A DNA stretch of 64,000 nucleotides. Origin: a virus. The DNA lies in the IMG/VR virus record IMGVR_UViG_3300010885_047252, positions 23,761 to 87,760 of that record. One strand, written 5' to 3'. The stretch's first letter is position 1, and each line of letters opens with the position of its first letter. Shown piece by piece: positions 17,073-25,731 of this stretch. The notes under the pieces are model-generated. The model saw only the letters and a list, made by a program, of their open reading frames with translations, was not told where the DNA came from and ran no database searches. A program made the position numbers and the translations under genes.

Positions 17073-19613
17073 TTAAAACATTGCGTTAGCTCTACGCTTA
17101 GGTGGTTCTGTATTGACATTGGTAAATACAATTGGTGAAGATTGAGAATGAAACTTCTGATACTCAAGAGCATCGAAGAAAGAGTGCATTACAGAATCTT
17201 GATCAGGAAATGACCAAGATGTAACTGTATGTTCTTTCATTTTTATCTTACCATCTGTATAGTTCATTACAACTCGATTACCAATACCATAGTGCTGAAG
17301 TGCGCGTTCTAAGTGTGGATACACTATGCGATTCATTACAATTTGATCAGTAACCTTACCATTGCTGGTAGGAATATTAATAGAAGCAGAATACAATGCC
17401 AATATAAAGTCATGTTGATCCTGCGGACGTTCGAATGATTCTACGTGTTCTGATATTGCAGTATACAAGTATTCCCATTCGGTACGTTTAATTCCAGTTG
17501 ATGCTTGAACGGTGTCGGCAGCATTTGCATTGAAAATATCCATACGGAATTGACGCAAAAGTGGAAGTGCATGAAAGTACAGGCGCTGTCCAAGTTTGTG
17601 AACAATATCCGAAGGACGGACATTCTCTTGTGCATGCTTGCTAATACGGTGGGTATAGGCACGATAATACTCAGTACAAAGTGTATTGAGTTGAGTGATT
17701 TTACCTTCGTATGTTTCTACTTCAGGATGCTTTGCAGCAAGTGAGCGGAAACGACTATGCCAAAAGTCACGGTCTATAGGTTTGCCAGTAGCGAGTACTT
17801 CTTCAACCATAACGCCTGCCTCTGTATCAATTGCAATACGATCGTTAGGATCTGATGTTTGAGTACAACCATCAATTGCAGATTCTAGAGAACAAAGCTG
17901 TACAGTACGGTGTTGTCCAACAACCATAGAGTGTAGCATTGTAGCGTTAACATATCGACCGACATTGCCACCGTTCATAGCGGTGTCAATATCAGACATG
18001 ACATCTTCAACAGAGTATACACTCGTTGATGGTCTAGGTTTAACTGGAGAGTTTTCACTGGGCAAGCCAGAGTAACTAACGTTTTCATTACGAATAGCAG
18101 TAGACAAACGAACGGGCCAGTTTCGACCGTTTACAACGGGGAACGAAACTTCTTCGCCGTTTGCCTTTTCCCATGTGGGATACCATTCATCTTCAACGTA
18201 GCTAAAGATTGAATACTCGCCATAACCGTTTGGTGAACGAACAACAATGACGACTTTCTCGCCATCGTTTGGACCAGATTCCATAGTACGATAAAATAGT
18301 TTAAAGAAGTCATCTTCGTCATGACCGCCATGGCTCTCATACATTTCGAGCCAGTCAAAGTCACTGACTATATGAACACCAATGCTGTTAATACGACGAA
18401 TGGTGCCTTCTTCTACTTCAATATCATAACCAGCCATACGTGCAAGTGATTCGGGAATCACCTGCTCATAGACTGAACATGGAATAGGAATACGCTTTTG
18501 AAGTGGTTTGGCGTGAGAAACAGCAAGTGTTTCAAATAGCCAGGGAGAATCCGTTACGGATAATCCCATACTAACCCAGCGATAACCAACATAGGATATA
18601 CGAGAATGTGCTTCCACATCCTCAATGTCTTGATTTTCACGTGAGAAGTTACGCATGAATACAGACTTCCAGTTAGTTAAAAGCTTTCCATCAATTGCTT
18701 GTTGGAACATCTTTTCATATTCTTCCTTAAGCCACATTTCCATGTCGGATTTACGGAACAACTTTGGAAAGTTGATAACAGTTTGATCATCTGTGATAAC
18801 ACGGCTCTTAGGGCCTTGTGGTTCTGCGAGCAGGCGATAACCTCCATCATAAGTGATTTCGGTTTTCAGGTTTTCACGAGATGAAATAACATCAATGCCT
18901 TCAGGTAAATTATCAGAGACAATAAAATTGCCCTTGATCATACCTTCAGGAGTAATGATACGACCATTAAATACTTTAGAATTTCCAAGGAAATTAATAA
19001 GTTGTGCTTTAATAGTTGGATCATAATAATACTCATTAGTATCCAATGTGTTATGAGGTTCATACACGGGAAGATTCTCAATGCCAGCATGGATTAGGCG
19101 AGATGAAACAACAAAGCCACCGTCTAATAGACGGGGAATTGCTTCAACTACCCAATCAGCCCAGCCTGAGTTAAAATCATAACGAGTATACTCGGTAGAT
19201 TCAACCCATTTGATATTCAATGTGTCGAAGTGAGCGTTGATAAGAGTTGCGCGGTGAAATGATTTCAACCGCTTAGCTGTCTTACCGCCACCTTTGACAT
19301 TAAAGCCCATGGTATTAAGTGTAGACATCCATCCTTCTTGTTCATCGATGATGCAAGCTACAATTTTGTTCTTGTCTACAAGAGCATATTGTACAGATGG
19401 ATGAGAGATTAGACGTTCCACCTCTGCACGTTCAAATGCATTAGTTGGAATTGGCAATGCTGCAATACGGTATTCTGGTGAACCAGAAAACTGAAGTGCA
19501 TGACGCATTACGCCAATATCGTAAAATCCGAATTGGTAATTATTATTAGAACGCAATGGGCCATTAGCCATTGCTTTCAAGCGAACGTTTGGTTTGTTTT
19601 GATTGTTAGTCAT
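17073..19613 (-). CDS. Large protein with HGGxDxDD motif, paralogue A (DPBB polymerase-like?)
   Basis: 846 aa, no family recognised with confidence. It is a paralogue of the large gene near 34 kb: both share TP[ED]G[ML]IKGN (here 221-229), [IV]P[CW]SxY-type text, HGGxDxDD (here 428-435) and R[SN]PN..GE[YW] (here 459-467), in the same order. A KG motif followed by clustered acidic residues recalls the double-psi beta-barrel RNA polymerases (YonO/QDE-1-like), but the canonical DxDGD is absent, so polymerase function is speculative. Preceded by the repeat array and an ACTAGTT-A-AACTAGT palindrome next to its RBS (AAAGGAG). Confidence 0.85.
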   Translation of the reverse strand: MTNNQNKPNVRLKAMANGPLRSNNNYQFGFYDIGVMRHALQFSGSPEYRIAALPIPTNAFERAEVERLISHPSVQYALVDKNKIVACIIDEQEGWMSTLNTMGFNVKGGGKTAKRLKSFHRATLINAHFDTLNIKWVESTEYTRYDFNSGWADWVVEAIPRLLDGGFVVSSRLIHAGIENLPVYEPHNTLDTNEYYYDPTIKAQLINFLGNSKVFNGRIITPEGMIKGNFIVSDNLPEGIDVISSRENLKTEITYDGGYRLLAEPQGPKSRVITDDQTVINFPKLFRKSDMEMWLKEEYEKMFQQAIDGKLLTNWKSVFMRNFSRENQDIEDVEAHSRISYVGYRWVSMGLSVTDSPWLFETLAVSHAKPLQKRIPIPCSVYEQVIPESLARMAGYDIEVEEGTIRRINSIGVHIVSDFDWLEMYESHGGHDEDDFFKLFYRTMESGPNDGEKVVIVVRSPNGYGEYSIFSYVEDEWYPTWEKANGEEVSFPVVNGRNWPVRLSTAIRNENVSYSGLPSENSPVKPRPSTSVYSVEDVMSDIDTAMNGGNVGRYVNATMLHSMVVGQHRTVQLCSLESAIDGCTQTSDPNDRIAIDTEAGVMVEEVLATGKPIDRDFWHSRFRSLAAKHPEVETYEGKITQLNTLCTEYYRAYTHRISKHAQENVRPSDIVHKLGQRLYFHALPLLRQFRMDIFNANAADTVQASTGIKRTEWEYLYTAISEHVESFERPQDQHDFILALYSASINIPTSNGKVTDQIVMNRIVYPHLERALQHYGIGNRVVMNYTDGKIKMKEHTVTSWSFPDQDSVMHSFFDALEYQKFHSQSSPIVFTNVNTEPPKRRANAMF

Positions 19614-19627
19614 ATTTTCTCCTTTGT

Positions 19628-19642
19628 ACTAGTTAAACTAGT
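19628..19642 (-). promoter_or_regulatory. 15-bp palindrome in the leader of the 846-aa gene
   Basis: ACTAGTT-A-AACTAGT, perfect arms of 7 bp, a few bases upstream of the AAAGGAG ribosome site. Could be an operator or an mRNA hairpin that shields the RBS. Confidence 0.45.
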
Positions 19643-19694
19643 CCCTTCTTTTTTATTTACAATTTAGTTACATTCAGTTGTATGGAATGTAGTG

Positions 19695-20237
19695 TGTTTC
19701 ATTTTTAAGCTATGACACTATCTGGATAGATGATTCATTTATTGGTCATGATATAAGTCCGACTGGATGATTCATTCTGTTTAATTGATATTAGTTGATC
19801 CCATTGATTCATTCGAAGGAAATGGTATTCTCTGATGGAGTGATTCATTTTCTTCCTATGTTATTAGTTAGGCGCTTTGATTCATTTACAAAGTCTGTTA
19901 CTAGTCTGCTAATTTGATTCATTCATGAACAATGATACTATTTGGGTTTTTTGATTCATTCATATCATCTGATACAAGTTCGTAACTATGATTCATTTAT
20001 TCTCTATGTTATTTATTTGCTTGTGGTGATTCATTCGTACACTTTGTTACTTGTTGTAAAACATGATTCATTCAACACGCATGTTAGTAATTTGTTTTGT
20101 TGATTCATTTCCAAGGCCTGTTACAAATCTGGCTCGATGATTCATTTAAGCTATGTGTTACTTAATCTTATGATATGATTCATTTATAGGTAATGATACT
20201 GATCAACGAAGATGATTCATTCTACTTCTATTGTTAC
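19695..20237. repeat. Iteron-like array, 15 units of about 37 bp
   Basis: Fourteen exact TGATTCATT boxes at 19731, 19768, 19805, 19841, 19878, 19915, 19952, 19989, 20027, 20064, 20101, 20138, 20176 and 20213, plus a degenerate TGTTTCATT at 19695. In nearly all, TGATTCATT is followed after exactly 9 bases by TG[AT]TA[CT] (one unit has 10), then 12-14 variable bases. Period 36-38. No ORF. The two boxes alternate every 18-19 bp. Such arrays are typical of replication iterons or centromere-like sites; spacers are far too short and the repeats too small for CRISPR. Confidence 0.9.
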
Positions 20238-20241
20238 TTAT

Positions 20242-20487
20242 TTAGTGGAGTAATTTAATTTTAGTATTTCTTCGGATGACAACTCTTGCACGAATTGATA
20301 GACCGCCCCATACACCATGGTTAATGTTATTTTCAATAGCATATAAACCACATGGTGTTTTTACGGGGCAGTCTTGACAAAACGCAATAGCTTTTTTTGT
20401 TCCTGATACATGATCAGAGAAAAAGAAATTAGTATCTTTAATTGATTTACATTTAGCAAATTCAATAAATGATTCTGATATAGGCAT
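20242..20487 (-). CDS. WhiB-family regulator (second copy)
   Basis: 81 aa, compact. Cys in KCKSIK, then CQDCPVKTPC and GVWGGLSIRAR give the four-Cys cluster and GVWGG turn, with a basic end RRNTKIK for DNA contact. It lies immediately beside the repeat array. WhiB proteins act with the host sigma factor; this phage encodes two. Confidence 0.92.
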   Translation of the reverse strand: MPISESFIEFAKCKSIKDTNFFFSDHVSGTKKAIAFCQDCPVKTPCGLYAIENNINHGVWGGLSIRARVVIRRNTKIKLLH

Positions 20488-20501
20488 TAGTATTCCTTAT
20501 T

Positions 20502-20834
20502 TTAATAGCGAGTAAAGTTCATAGATACAGAACCAAAAAAGGCAATAGCAGCAGATGCTAGTAAGTAATTGTCTACTTTGAGTTCAAAACTATTAAACAA
20601 AATAGTTAAAGAATTTTTATTATTTTGATAATCATAAATAGGAATGAGCATAAGTGGCTCTAGTTCAGTATGAGTTTCGGAAATTTTAAGTTTAAGATCA
20701 AGATCTTGAATAACTTTATGTTCCGAAGGATTGTTATGATTAAGATCAGTTAAAAATGATTTTACAAATTTATTTAAACTTTCATTCCAATGCTCAGGTG
20801 CATCTTGTAATTGTGGTTGGGTTGTGGTATTCAT
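20502..20834 (-). CDS. Hypothetical protein
   Basis: 110 aa, acidic helical first half, beta-like end (SLTILFNSFELKV). Not recognised. Confidence 0.65.
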   Translation of the reverse strand: MNTTTQPQLQDAPEHWNESLNKFVKSFLTDLNHNNPSEHKVIQDLDLKLKISETHTELEPLMLIPIYDYQNNKNSLTILFNSFELKVDNYLLASAAIAFFGSVSMNFTRY

Positions 20835-20836
20835 TG

Positions 20837-21424
20837 TTATTCCTTATTAGTTAATAGGTTGGTTTGGTTTAAAAAGCTTTCAAACTTAGAGCGACCCTTG
20901 TTAGAGACTCGCCATAAGTTAAAAGCCCAACGGTCTGGGTCTACATCTTCTGTCCAATGTAAGTTCTTACAATTGAATTCGAAGACTTCGCCACCAGTCA
21001 TCTGAATTTTGGTAACTTCAGGTGGATTGATTTGCTGGTCTTCAGGGACCCAATTGTACATTGGGTAAGCTTTAGAGTAGCACCATGTAACGTTGCCTAG
21101 ATTGATTCCGACGGATCGGAAATCAGCATAAGCAGCATCTCGGTGTGGTTTAATGGTTCCGCCCTTGGAAACAAGTCCAAGGTCTGGTTCCCAACTAAAC
21201 GTAGAACATAGTCCTGTTATATAGTCCCAAATCCTATCATCTTGGAAACCAAGCTTGTAGTCTTGTACTTCGCTCAAAGGAGCTTCGTATGGGAACCATG
21301 AACGACGTCGAGATGGAGCATAGTTAGAAACGTCTGTGCCAAGGTTAGGTTCAATATTCTCTTCAAGATATTGAATAATGTTGGCTACGTTTTCAGGGCT
21401 AAGAGTTTTAATTATATTAAGCAT
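20837..21424 (-). CDS. 2-oxoglutarate/Fe(II) oxygenase-like protein
   Basis: 195 aa. HRD (KPHRDAAY) then, about 60 residues later, HWTEDVDPDRWAFNLWR gives a His-x-Asp...His...Arg pattern on predicted beta strands, as in the double-stranded beta helix of 2OG oxygenases or aspartyl-hydroxylase relatives. Such enzymes hydroxylate proteins or bases. Phages often carry them, but the substrate cannot be told from here. Confidence 0.6.
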   Translation of the reverse strand: MLNIIKTLSPENVANIIQYLEENIEPNLGTDVSNYAPSRRRSWFPYEAPLSEVQDYKLGFQDDRIWDYITGLCSTFSWEPDLGLVSKGGTIKPHRDAAYADFRSVGINLGNVTWCYSKAYPMYNWVPEDQQINPPEVTKIQMTGGEVFEFNCKNLHWTEDVDPDRWAFNLWRVSNKGRSKFESFLNQTNLLTNKE

Positions 21425-21437
21425 TGTTCTTCTTTTG

Positions 21438-21710
21438 TTATTTGATAATAGATTGAGTTGAACTTAGGCAAACGGAATTGCCTAATGCATCTTTGTGAAT
21501 AGGATTGCAAAACAAGAATGTTGATTCTTTAGAATTTTGATCCATATAATCAAGTTCTTTCATTGAATCAAGATCCTTAAGTTGATCTTGAGAGAGTCCA
21601 GGATTGTTTTTAACAACCCTGTTCATAAGAGTAAAGAACATGTCATCAGCGCATGCGTCACAAAGTGTATTTGTTTTGCCTGACTTCCAGGTATAAATTT
21701 TAATTGCCAT
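21438..21710 (-). CDS. Small Cys-containing protein
   Basis: 90 aa with TLCDAC near the start and FLFCNP/VCLSS near the end, plausible zinc knuckles. Not recognised. Confidence 0.6.
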   Translation of the reverse strand: MAIKIYTWKSGKTNTLCDACADDMFFTLMNRVVKNNPGLSQDQLKDLDSMKELDYMDQNSKESTFLFCNPIHKDALGNSVCLSSTQSIIK

Positions 21711-21731
21711 TATGATTCCTTATTATTTAGT

Positions 21732-22151
21732 TTATTTAAATTTTCCTGTTGCATTAAAATATTCAAGAGATCCTGGTATTTTAGTCAACATTTTTTTTGC
21801 AGTAAGCAAGGGTAGTGTTTGGCTGTAAACAGCACGGTGAATTTGTTTAATTTGCAATTTAGGAATCAACTTATCATAATAGTTATTATAATAATATTTA
21901 ATAAACCAATTAAGCGTTTCGTCAGACATATCAAGGTGAATATGAATGCGAGAAAGCTTTTTGTTTAGTTGATTAAAAATTGAATCAGTTATATGTGCAT
22001 TTTTCTTTAGGTGATCAGCTGGAGTAGTAATAATTTCATAAAAATTAAGATATCCAGCTTCATAAAATTTATTGCGAAGAGTAATAGATAAAGTAAAATT
22101 GTTGTTTGTTACTGTTCTAATATCTTCATAAAGAAATTTATAAATACTCAT
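21732..22151 (-). CDS. Hypothetical protein, possible HhH/alpha-CTD-like start
   Basis: 139 aa. Residues 20-75 (LRNKFYEAGYLNFYEIITTP...) weakly resemble the helix-hairpin-helix of RNA polymerase alpha C-terminal domains. This is only pattern resemblance. The second half is helical and Tyr-rich. Confidence 0.6.
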   Translation of the reverse strand: MSIYKFLYEDIRTVTNNNFTLSITLRNKFYEAGYLNFYEIITTPADHLKKNAHITDSIFNQLNKKLSRIHIHLDMSDETLNWFIKYYYNNYYDKLIPKLQIKQIHRAVYSQTLPLLTAKKMLTKIPGSLEYFNATGKFK

Positions 22152-22177
22152 TGTTGTTCCTTATTGGTTAGCTTATG

Positions 22178-22197
22178 GTGGGGGCTTGCGCCCCCAC
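22178..22197 (-). terminator. GNRA-capped hairpin between genes
   Basis: Perfect 8-bp stem GTGGGGGC/GCCCCCAC with GCAA loop on the minus strand. No U-tract follows, so it may stabilise or space mRNA rather than terminate. Confidence 0.5.
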
Positions 22198-22201
22198 ACG
22201 A

Positions 22202-23056
22202 TTAAGCAAATGGGTTTCCTGGGATAGCAATCTCGTGGACATGATCGCCGTGGGCAATAATGTATGGACGAGGTGCTGGTTCACCATAGTGAGCCTGAAA
22301 CGCTACTGCGTGATAGTGAGACAAGAAAATTTTGACTGCAAATCTACGAGCTTGTGCATCGATCTGTGCGTCTGATAATATACCAGTCTCAAGAGTAGCA
22401 CGTGTCTGATTAGCTTTAAAGTTTTTAGTGTCAAGAATCTCTTTAGCAAAGTCGGCATAATCGCCGGCTTCGTTCTTAGAAACTCTACGATCTTTATCTT
22501 GCTTGTATAGATGACCATAGAAGCATTCATCTCGTTTATAAAACTTCATGAAACTTTGGCCAATCTTCCAAGAAAGAGTCTTTAACTCTGCGTTGAAAGG
22601 ACGCTTCTGACCCTTTTCCCATTTCTGGGTAGGATCAAGACCTGCATATCGCCAAACGCTACCTGCAGTAGGAGCTTTTGTTATGTCAATATGTGCACAT
22701 AGTCCAGCTGCAAGAACGGGACCAATGCCATACTGGCTAAGGGCCCATTGACCTGCAACTGTTGACTGAGCAAAGGCTTCAAGTGGGAACTTAAGTGACT
22801 TTTCCATAAGCTGAAGATTATAGGACAGAAACTCTACGAGTTCTGATGGTGAATCTTGAGTCTTAAGCTCTCGAGCTTGTGCAGAAAATGCCATGCGATT
22901 TTCTTGAATTGTGTAGTACGCATCGACTAGCTTACGAGTGGAGTTTTGATCCATCTCTGCAGCAAGTGAACGTACATCTCGGTTAAACCGAGTATACAAT
23001 GGAAAGTCAAAGGTGTCGGGAGTAATGATATTGGTTTGTAGTTGTGGTTGATTCAT
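22202..23056 (-). CDS. Orphan IS110-type C-terminal (HhH) domain protein
   Basis: 284 aa. YGIGPVLAAGLCAHIDI (109-125), SVWRYAGLDP (133-142) and a later LSWKIGQSFMKFY match the C-terminal helix-hairpin-helix half of IS110/IS116 transposases. The N-terminal DEDD RuvC-like half is missing and no terminal repeats flank the gene, so it looks domesticated for DNA binding rather than transposition. Confidence 0.7.
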   Translation of the reverse strand: MNQPQLQTNIITPDTFDFPLYTRFNRDVRSLAAEMDQNSTRKLVDAYYTIQENRMAFSAQARELKTQDSPSELVEFLSYNLQLMEKSLKFPLEAFAQSTVAGQWALSQYGIGPVLAAGLCAHIDITKAPTAGSVWRYAGLDPTQKWEKGQKRPFNAELKTLSWKIGQSFMKFYKRDECFYGHLYKQDKDRRVSKNEAGDYADFAKEILDTKNFKANQTRATLETGILSDAQIDAQARRFAVKIFLSHYHAVAFQAHYGEPAPRPYIIAHGDHVHEIAIPGNPFA

Positions 23057-23097
23057 TTTATATTCCTTATGTTATATGAATAGTTTTGGTACGGGTT

Positions 23098-23559
23098 TTA
23101 AGGTGTTGTTGTTGGGGTTCTTGAAGTAGCTTCTTTGAAAGCAGTACTTATTTTTTCTGGAAGCCAGAATGGAAATGTAATAACCTTTCCAATAAAGTAA
23201 AATAGTTTACAAAGATCTACGAATAGCTTCTTAGTTCTTTCTATTTGACTAGATATATTGTTCCTGTACTGCTTTAACACAGGTGCTCCGCCTTTGATTG
23301 CTTGTGGACTGTCATAGTTCCAATGCAAGAATGCATAACCTGGAATTGACAATACAGTTGAAATCATGGCTGCACCAAGTGCAATGATACCAGCAGCACC
23401 GAATGCAAGACCTAAGATAAATGACAAGGCAATTGATATTACCATGTTAACCCATTTAATCTTATGAGCATTTTTGCGCCATGCTGGAATTTTAGCTGCA
23501 AACATAAGCTCGATTACAGTCGAAGCTATTGCAAGCATTACCATCATAGTTAATAGCAT
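23098..23559 (-). CDS. Multi-pass membrane protein (holin candidate)
   Basis: 153 aa. Two to three hydrophobic segments in the first 85 residues (MLLTMMVMLAIASTVIEL; VISIALSFILGLAFGAAG; IALGAAMISTVLSI), then a charged amphipathic tail. It lies two genes from the lysin, so a lysis role is possible, but no holin family is recognised. Confidence 0.6.
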   Translation of the reverse strand: MLLTMMVMLAIASTVIELMFAAKIPAWRKNAHKIKWVNMVISIALSFILGLAFGAAGIIALGAAMISTVLSIPGYAFLHWNYDSPQAIKGGAPVLKQYRNNISSQIERTKKLFVDLCKLFYFIGKVITFPFWLPEKISTAFKEATSRTPTTTP

Positions 23560-23653
23560 TTATTTCTCCTTCTATTGAAACTGGAAATTCTTATTTTTTG
23601 TAAAATCCAATTGCCCTTCTTTTTTGTATGAACAAAAAAAGATGATTACAATA

Positions 23654-23689
23654 CTAAAGGGCCGGACTCTTGCGAGCCCGACCCTAAGG
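23654..23689 (-). terminator. Hairpin with GCAA loop
   Basis: AGGGTCGGGCTC-GCAA-GAGTCCGGCCCTT with two mismatches; followed by TTTAGTA. The same CCCTTTAGTA end occurs in the hairpin near 26.7 kb. Confidence 0.55.
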
Positions 23690-23730
23690 TACCGTGATTT
23701 TAATTTTTATTTCTTAAAGTGTATTGACTA

Positions 23731-24075
23731 TTAGTTAGTCAACATTACCCAGAGATCAATCATTTTGGTCTTATCATTGAACTGCGATGCAGATGCAATG
23801 CGAAGATTGTCTTTTGCAGCGCGTGACGACAGAGAAGCTCTGAGTGACGCTAACTGCTTTTGGTTTGTTACTGGAATGTTCACGTGTGCCCATTCATTTC
23901 TGTTTGTAAGCAGGTTGCTATACAACTCAGAGATGACTGGATTGCGACGCCGGCCCTTACCAGAGTTTACTGGTGGTTCACCTTTGATGAACGTCAGTAA
24001 CTTGGTAGGCTCGGCAATAGCAAACTTACGTGGATTCCGATCGATTTGAGTCTCGATGCTCTCGATAATAGCCAT
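23731..24075 (-). CDS. Hypothetical basic protein
   Basis: 114 aa from MAIIESIETQ, chosen for the AAGGAG RBS. Contains SGKGRRRNP and an NQKQLASLRASLSSRAAKDNL helix, suggestive of nucleic-acid binding. Not recognised. Confidence 0.7.
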   Translation of the reverse strand: MAIIESIETQIDRNPRKFAIAEPTKLLTFIKGEPPVNSGKGRRRNPVISELYSNLLTNRNEWAHVNIPVTNQKQLASLRASLSSRAAKDNLRIASASQFNDKTKMIDLWVMLTN

Positions 24076-24121
24076 GGTGTGCTCCTTATATGAATTGACA
24101 ATTGTCAAAGTTTTTTATGAA

Positions 24122-25000
24122 CTATACTTTTGCTTTAATATTCCAGTTTAATAATCTTCCACTAGAAAAGTGTAAGATCCAACTGGCAAATAAAGCGTTA
24201 ACTGCTGGAGTCATTAAGTCGTCAGGACCATAACCAAATTGTTCTCTTAATGTTTTAAACCATGAAGAGTTGATTTGGAGTAGACCTGAGTCATATGACC
24301 CATTAGAGTTTAGTGTCCATACAAGTTGGCCATTTTCCCATTTAGCATTGACGGCTCCAGGATTACATCTGGATTCACGCCAAGCAATATAGGAAAAGAC
24401 TTTGTATGGAAGAGCATACTTCTTAAAGGTTTGTTCAAATTGAGGACAATAGAACTGATTACCTACAGGAAGTTTAACTCTTAGTATAGTATCTTTTTTA
24501 GCTTTTAGGTAGGTGTTGTTTTTGACGCAACCCCATCCATTGAATCCTACTGCTGAACGATAGAATGGCTTATTAGCTAATCTATCTTCTAGAGTAAGAA
24601 ATTCATTTTTTGTTTGGTAACCTAGGACAGCTATTCTGTTAGCTACAACAATTTGTTCTAGCACAGTTGCCTTGGAAGGATGAGAAGCAAATTCTTTGCC
24701 TCCATAACCTTCCCAGGTAGATATGGCTATGCCAAGTCCACCTCCCCAGTTACCACCATTTTGCCAGTCTTGGGCAGTCTCACATTGTGCTACTTTTTTC
24801 CAATACTTAATGGAAGGTCCCATTTTGAATGTGACTGTTTTCCATTTAGTAGGAGTAGTAGGTAAAGTGGTACTTCGGGGCTCGGCTGATTGTTCCGAGA
24901 CACCTCCAAGATCTGTATCAGATGCTTGTACTGTTGTTGCTGGAATTACGCCAGCTATTGCCACAATAAGTGACAATATTATATTTCGTATGTTGCGCAT
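24122..25000 (-). CDS. Secreted two-domain muralytic enzyme (Rpf + lysozyme-like)
   Basis: 292 aa. Signal peptide 1-26 ending VQA. Rpf/transglycosylase-like domain about 67-155 with VAQCETAQDWQNGGNWGGGLG and catalytic Glu74. A second lysozyme/SLT-like domain about 185-290 has Glu209 in WRESRCNPGA and GLLQIN (239-244). Both cut the peptidoglycan glycan chain. Rpf domains are an actinobacterial hallmark. Acts outside the membrane; probably the phage lysin, exported by the host Sec system. It has a long structured leader. Confidence 0.9.
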   Translation of the reverse strand: MRNIRNIILSLIVAIAGVIPATTVQASDTDLGGVSEQSAEPRSTTLPTTPTKWKTVTFKMGPSIKYWKKVAQCETAQDWQNGGNWGGGLGIAISTWEGYGGKEFASHPSKATVLEQIVVANRIAVLGYQTKNEFLTLEDRLANKPFYRSAVGFNGWGCVKNNTYLKAKKDTILRVKLPVGNQFYCPQFEQTFKKYALPYKVFSYIAWRESRCNPGAVNAKWENGQLVWTLNSNGSYDSGLLQINSSWFKTLREQFGYGPDDLMTPAVNALFASWILHFSSGRLLNWNIKAKV

Positions 25001-25200
25001 GGTATCGCTCCTTTCGTGTGGGTTTGCGATATCAGAAATACTGATAACGCATTAGCAAACGCGCAGGTTGCGAAACCGAAGATGCACGGACACAACGAAT
25101 TGTCCGTAGCAGTGGCAGGATTGCCTCTCCGACTTCGTAGATATAACTATCTATTTGGGTTAGGGATGTTACCCCTGCCCGTTGCAAACGGGCATTACAT
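25001..25200 (-). promoter_or_regulatory. Long structured leader of the Rpf/lysozyme gene
   Basis: About 195 bases between a likely start site and the ATG contain GCCCGTT/AACGGGC, ACGGACA/TGTCCGT and GCG-TATCAG/CTGATA-CGC hairpins, the last one just before RBS AAAGGAG. Actinobacterial rpf genes are known to be controlled by c-di-AMP (ydaO) riboswitches, but I do not see that consensus here. A riboswitch or attenuator remains possible. Confidence 0.5.
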
Positions 25201-25229
25201 ATTGTATCACATAGATGATAGTGGTGTTT
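25201..25229 (-). promoter_or_regulatory. Possible extended -10 promoter for the lysin
   Basis: TGATACAAT on the minus strand forms an extended -10 (TGn-TACAAT). The -35 position reads AAACAC, a poor match. The same TGATACAAT occurs in the better promoter near 28.36 kb. Confidence 0.4.
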
Positions 25230-25360
25230 GTTTTTAAACTAAACAAGTTGTTCCTCCAGTGTTTTACCTTACAGAATATTATGTGGTATAATATTTTACT
25301 GTTTGAATTCCTATTGGAATTACGGTATAAACGGAAAAGGGAATACATTACTTAAATGTA
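25230..25360. other. Gene-free segment with AT-rich palindrome
   Basis: AATATTAT-GTGGT-ATAATATT is a perfect 8-bp inverted repeat near 25274-25294, containing TATAAT. No ORF. It could be an operator near the lysin promoter. Confidence 0.4.
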
Positions 25361-25400
25361 AATATCCCGAAGAACTGTTGGGACAATTCCCCGGGATATT
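25361..25400 (-). terminator. Terminator after the HTH gene
   Basis: Outer stem AATATCCCG/CGGGATATT enclosing GGGAATTGTCCC; short T-rich end. Confidence 0.6.
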
Positions 25401-25434
25401 ACAAAGACATTGTACTCCTGCGCTTCGTAATAAA

Positions 25435-25731
25435 TTACGATTCGTTTATAGTACCGAAAGTTAAAGTATTATTAACGTTATTGTCATGAATATTCTGGGC
25501 TTCTACGCTGCTATCATTGCTGCTGATAGCATTGTGAGAAGGAGCTGGATTAACTTTATATACGCCTCTACGAATTTGAGAGAATCTAGTAGGATTCTTT
25601 CTGAAGTAGATGTAAACGTTTTGAACAGTGCAACCAATTTCACTTGCAAGGTCTGCAACAGTTGTTTCAGTTCCTTGGGCATACTTTGTATTGATGAGCT
25701 GTTCAATAGCATTCTTTTTTCCTCTTGGCAT
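25435..25731 (-). CDS. HTH DNA-binding protein
   Basis: 98 aa. MPRGKKNAIEQLI then TTVADLASEIGCTVQNVYIYFRK (about 22-45), a clear helix-turn-helix, and RRGVYKV wing. Asn/Ser-rich acidic tail. Probably a phage transcription regulator; immediate target unknown. Confidence 0.75.
   Translation of the reverse strand: MPRGKKNAIEQLINTKYAQGTETTVADLASEIGCTVQNVYIYFRKNPTRFSQIRRGVYKVNPAPSHNAISSNDSSVEAQNIHDNNVNNTLTFGTINES

Noticed and set aside
19695-20237. CRISPR array
   Set aside because: The repeated units are two short boxes of 9 and 6 bp with fixed spacing, not a 24-40-bp repeat with unique spacers of similar length, and no cas gene is near.
25001-25200. c-di-GMP or c-di-AMP riboswitch
   Set aside because: I tried to align the known conserved cores on both strands; matches were short and out of order, so only a generic structured leader is reported.
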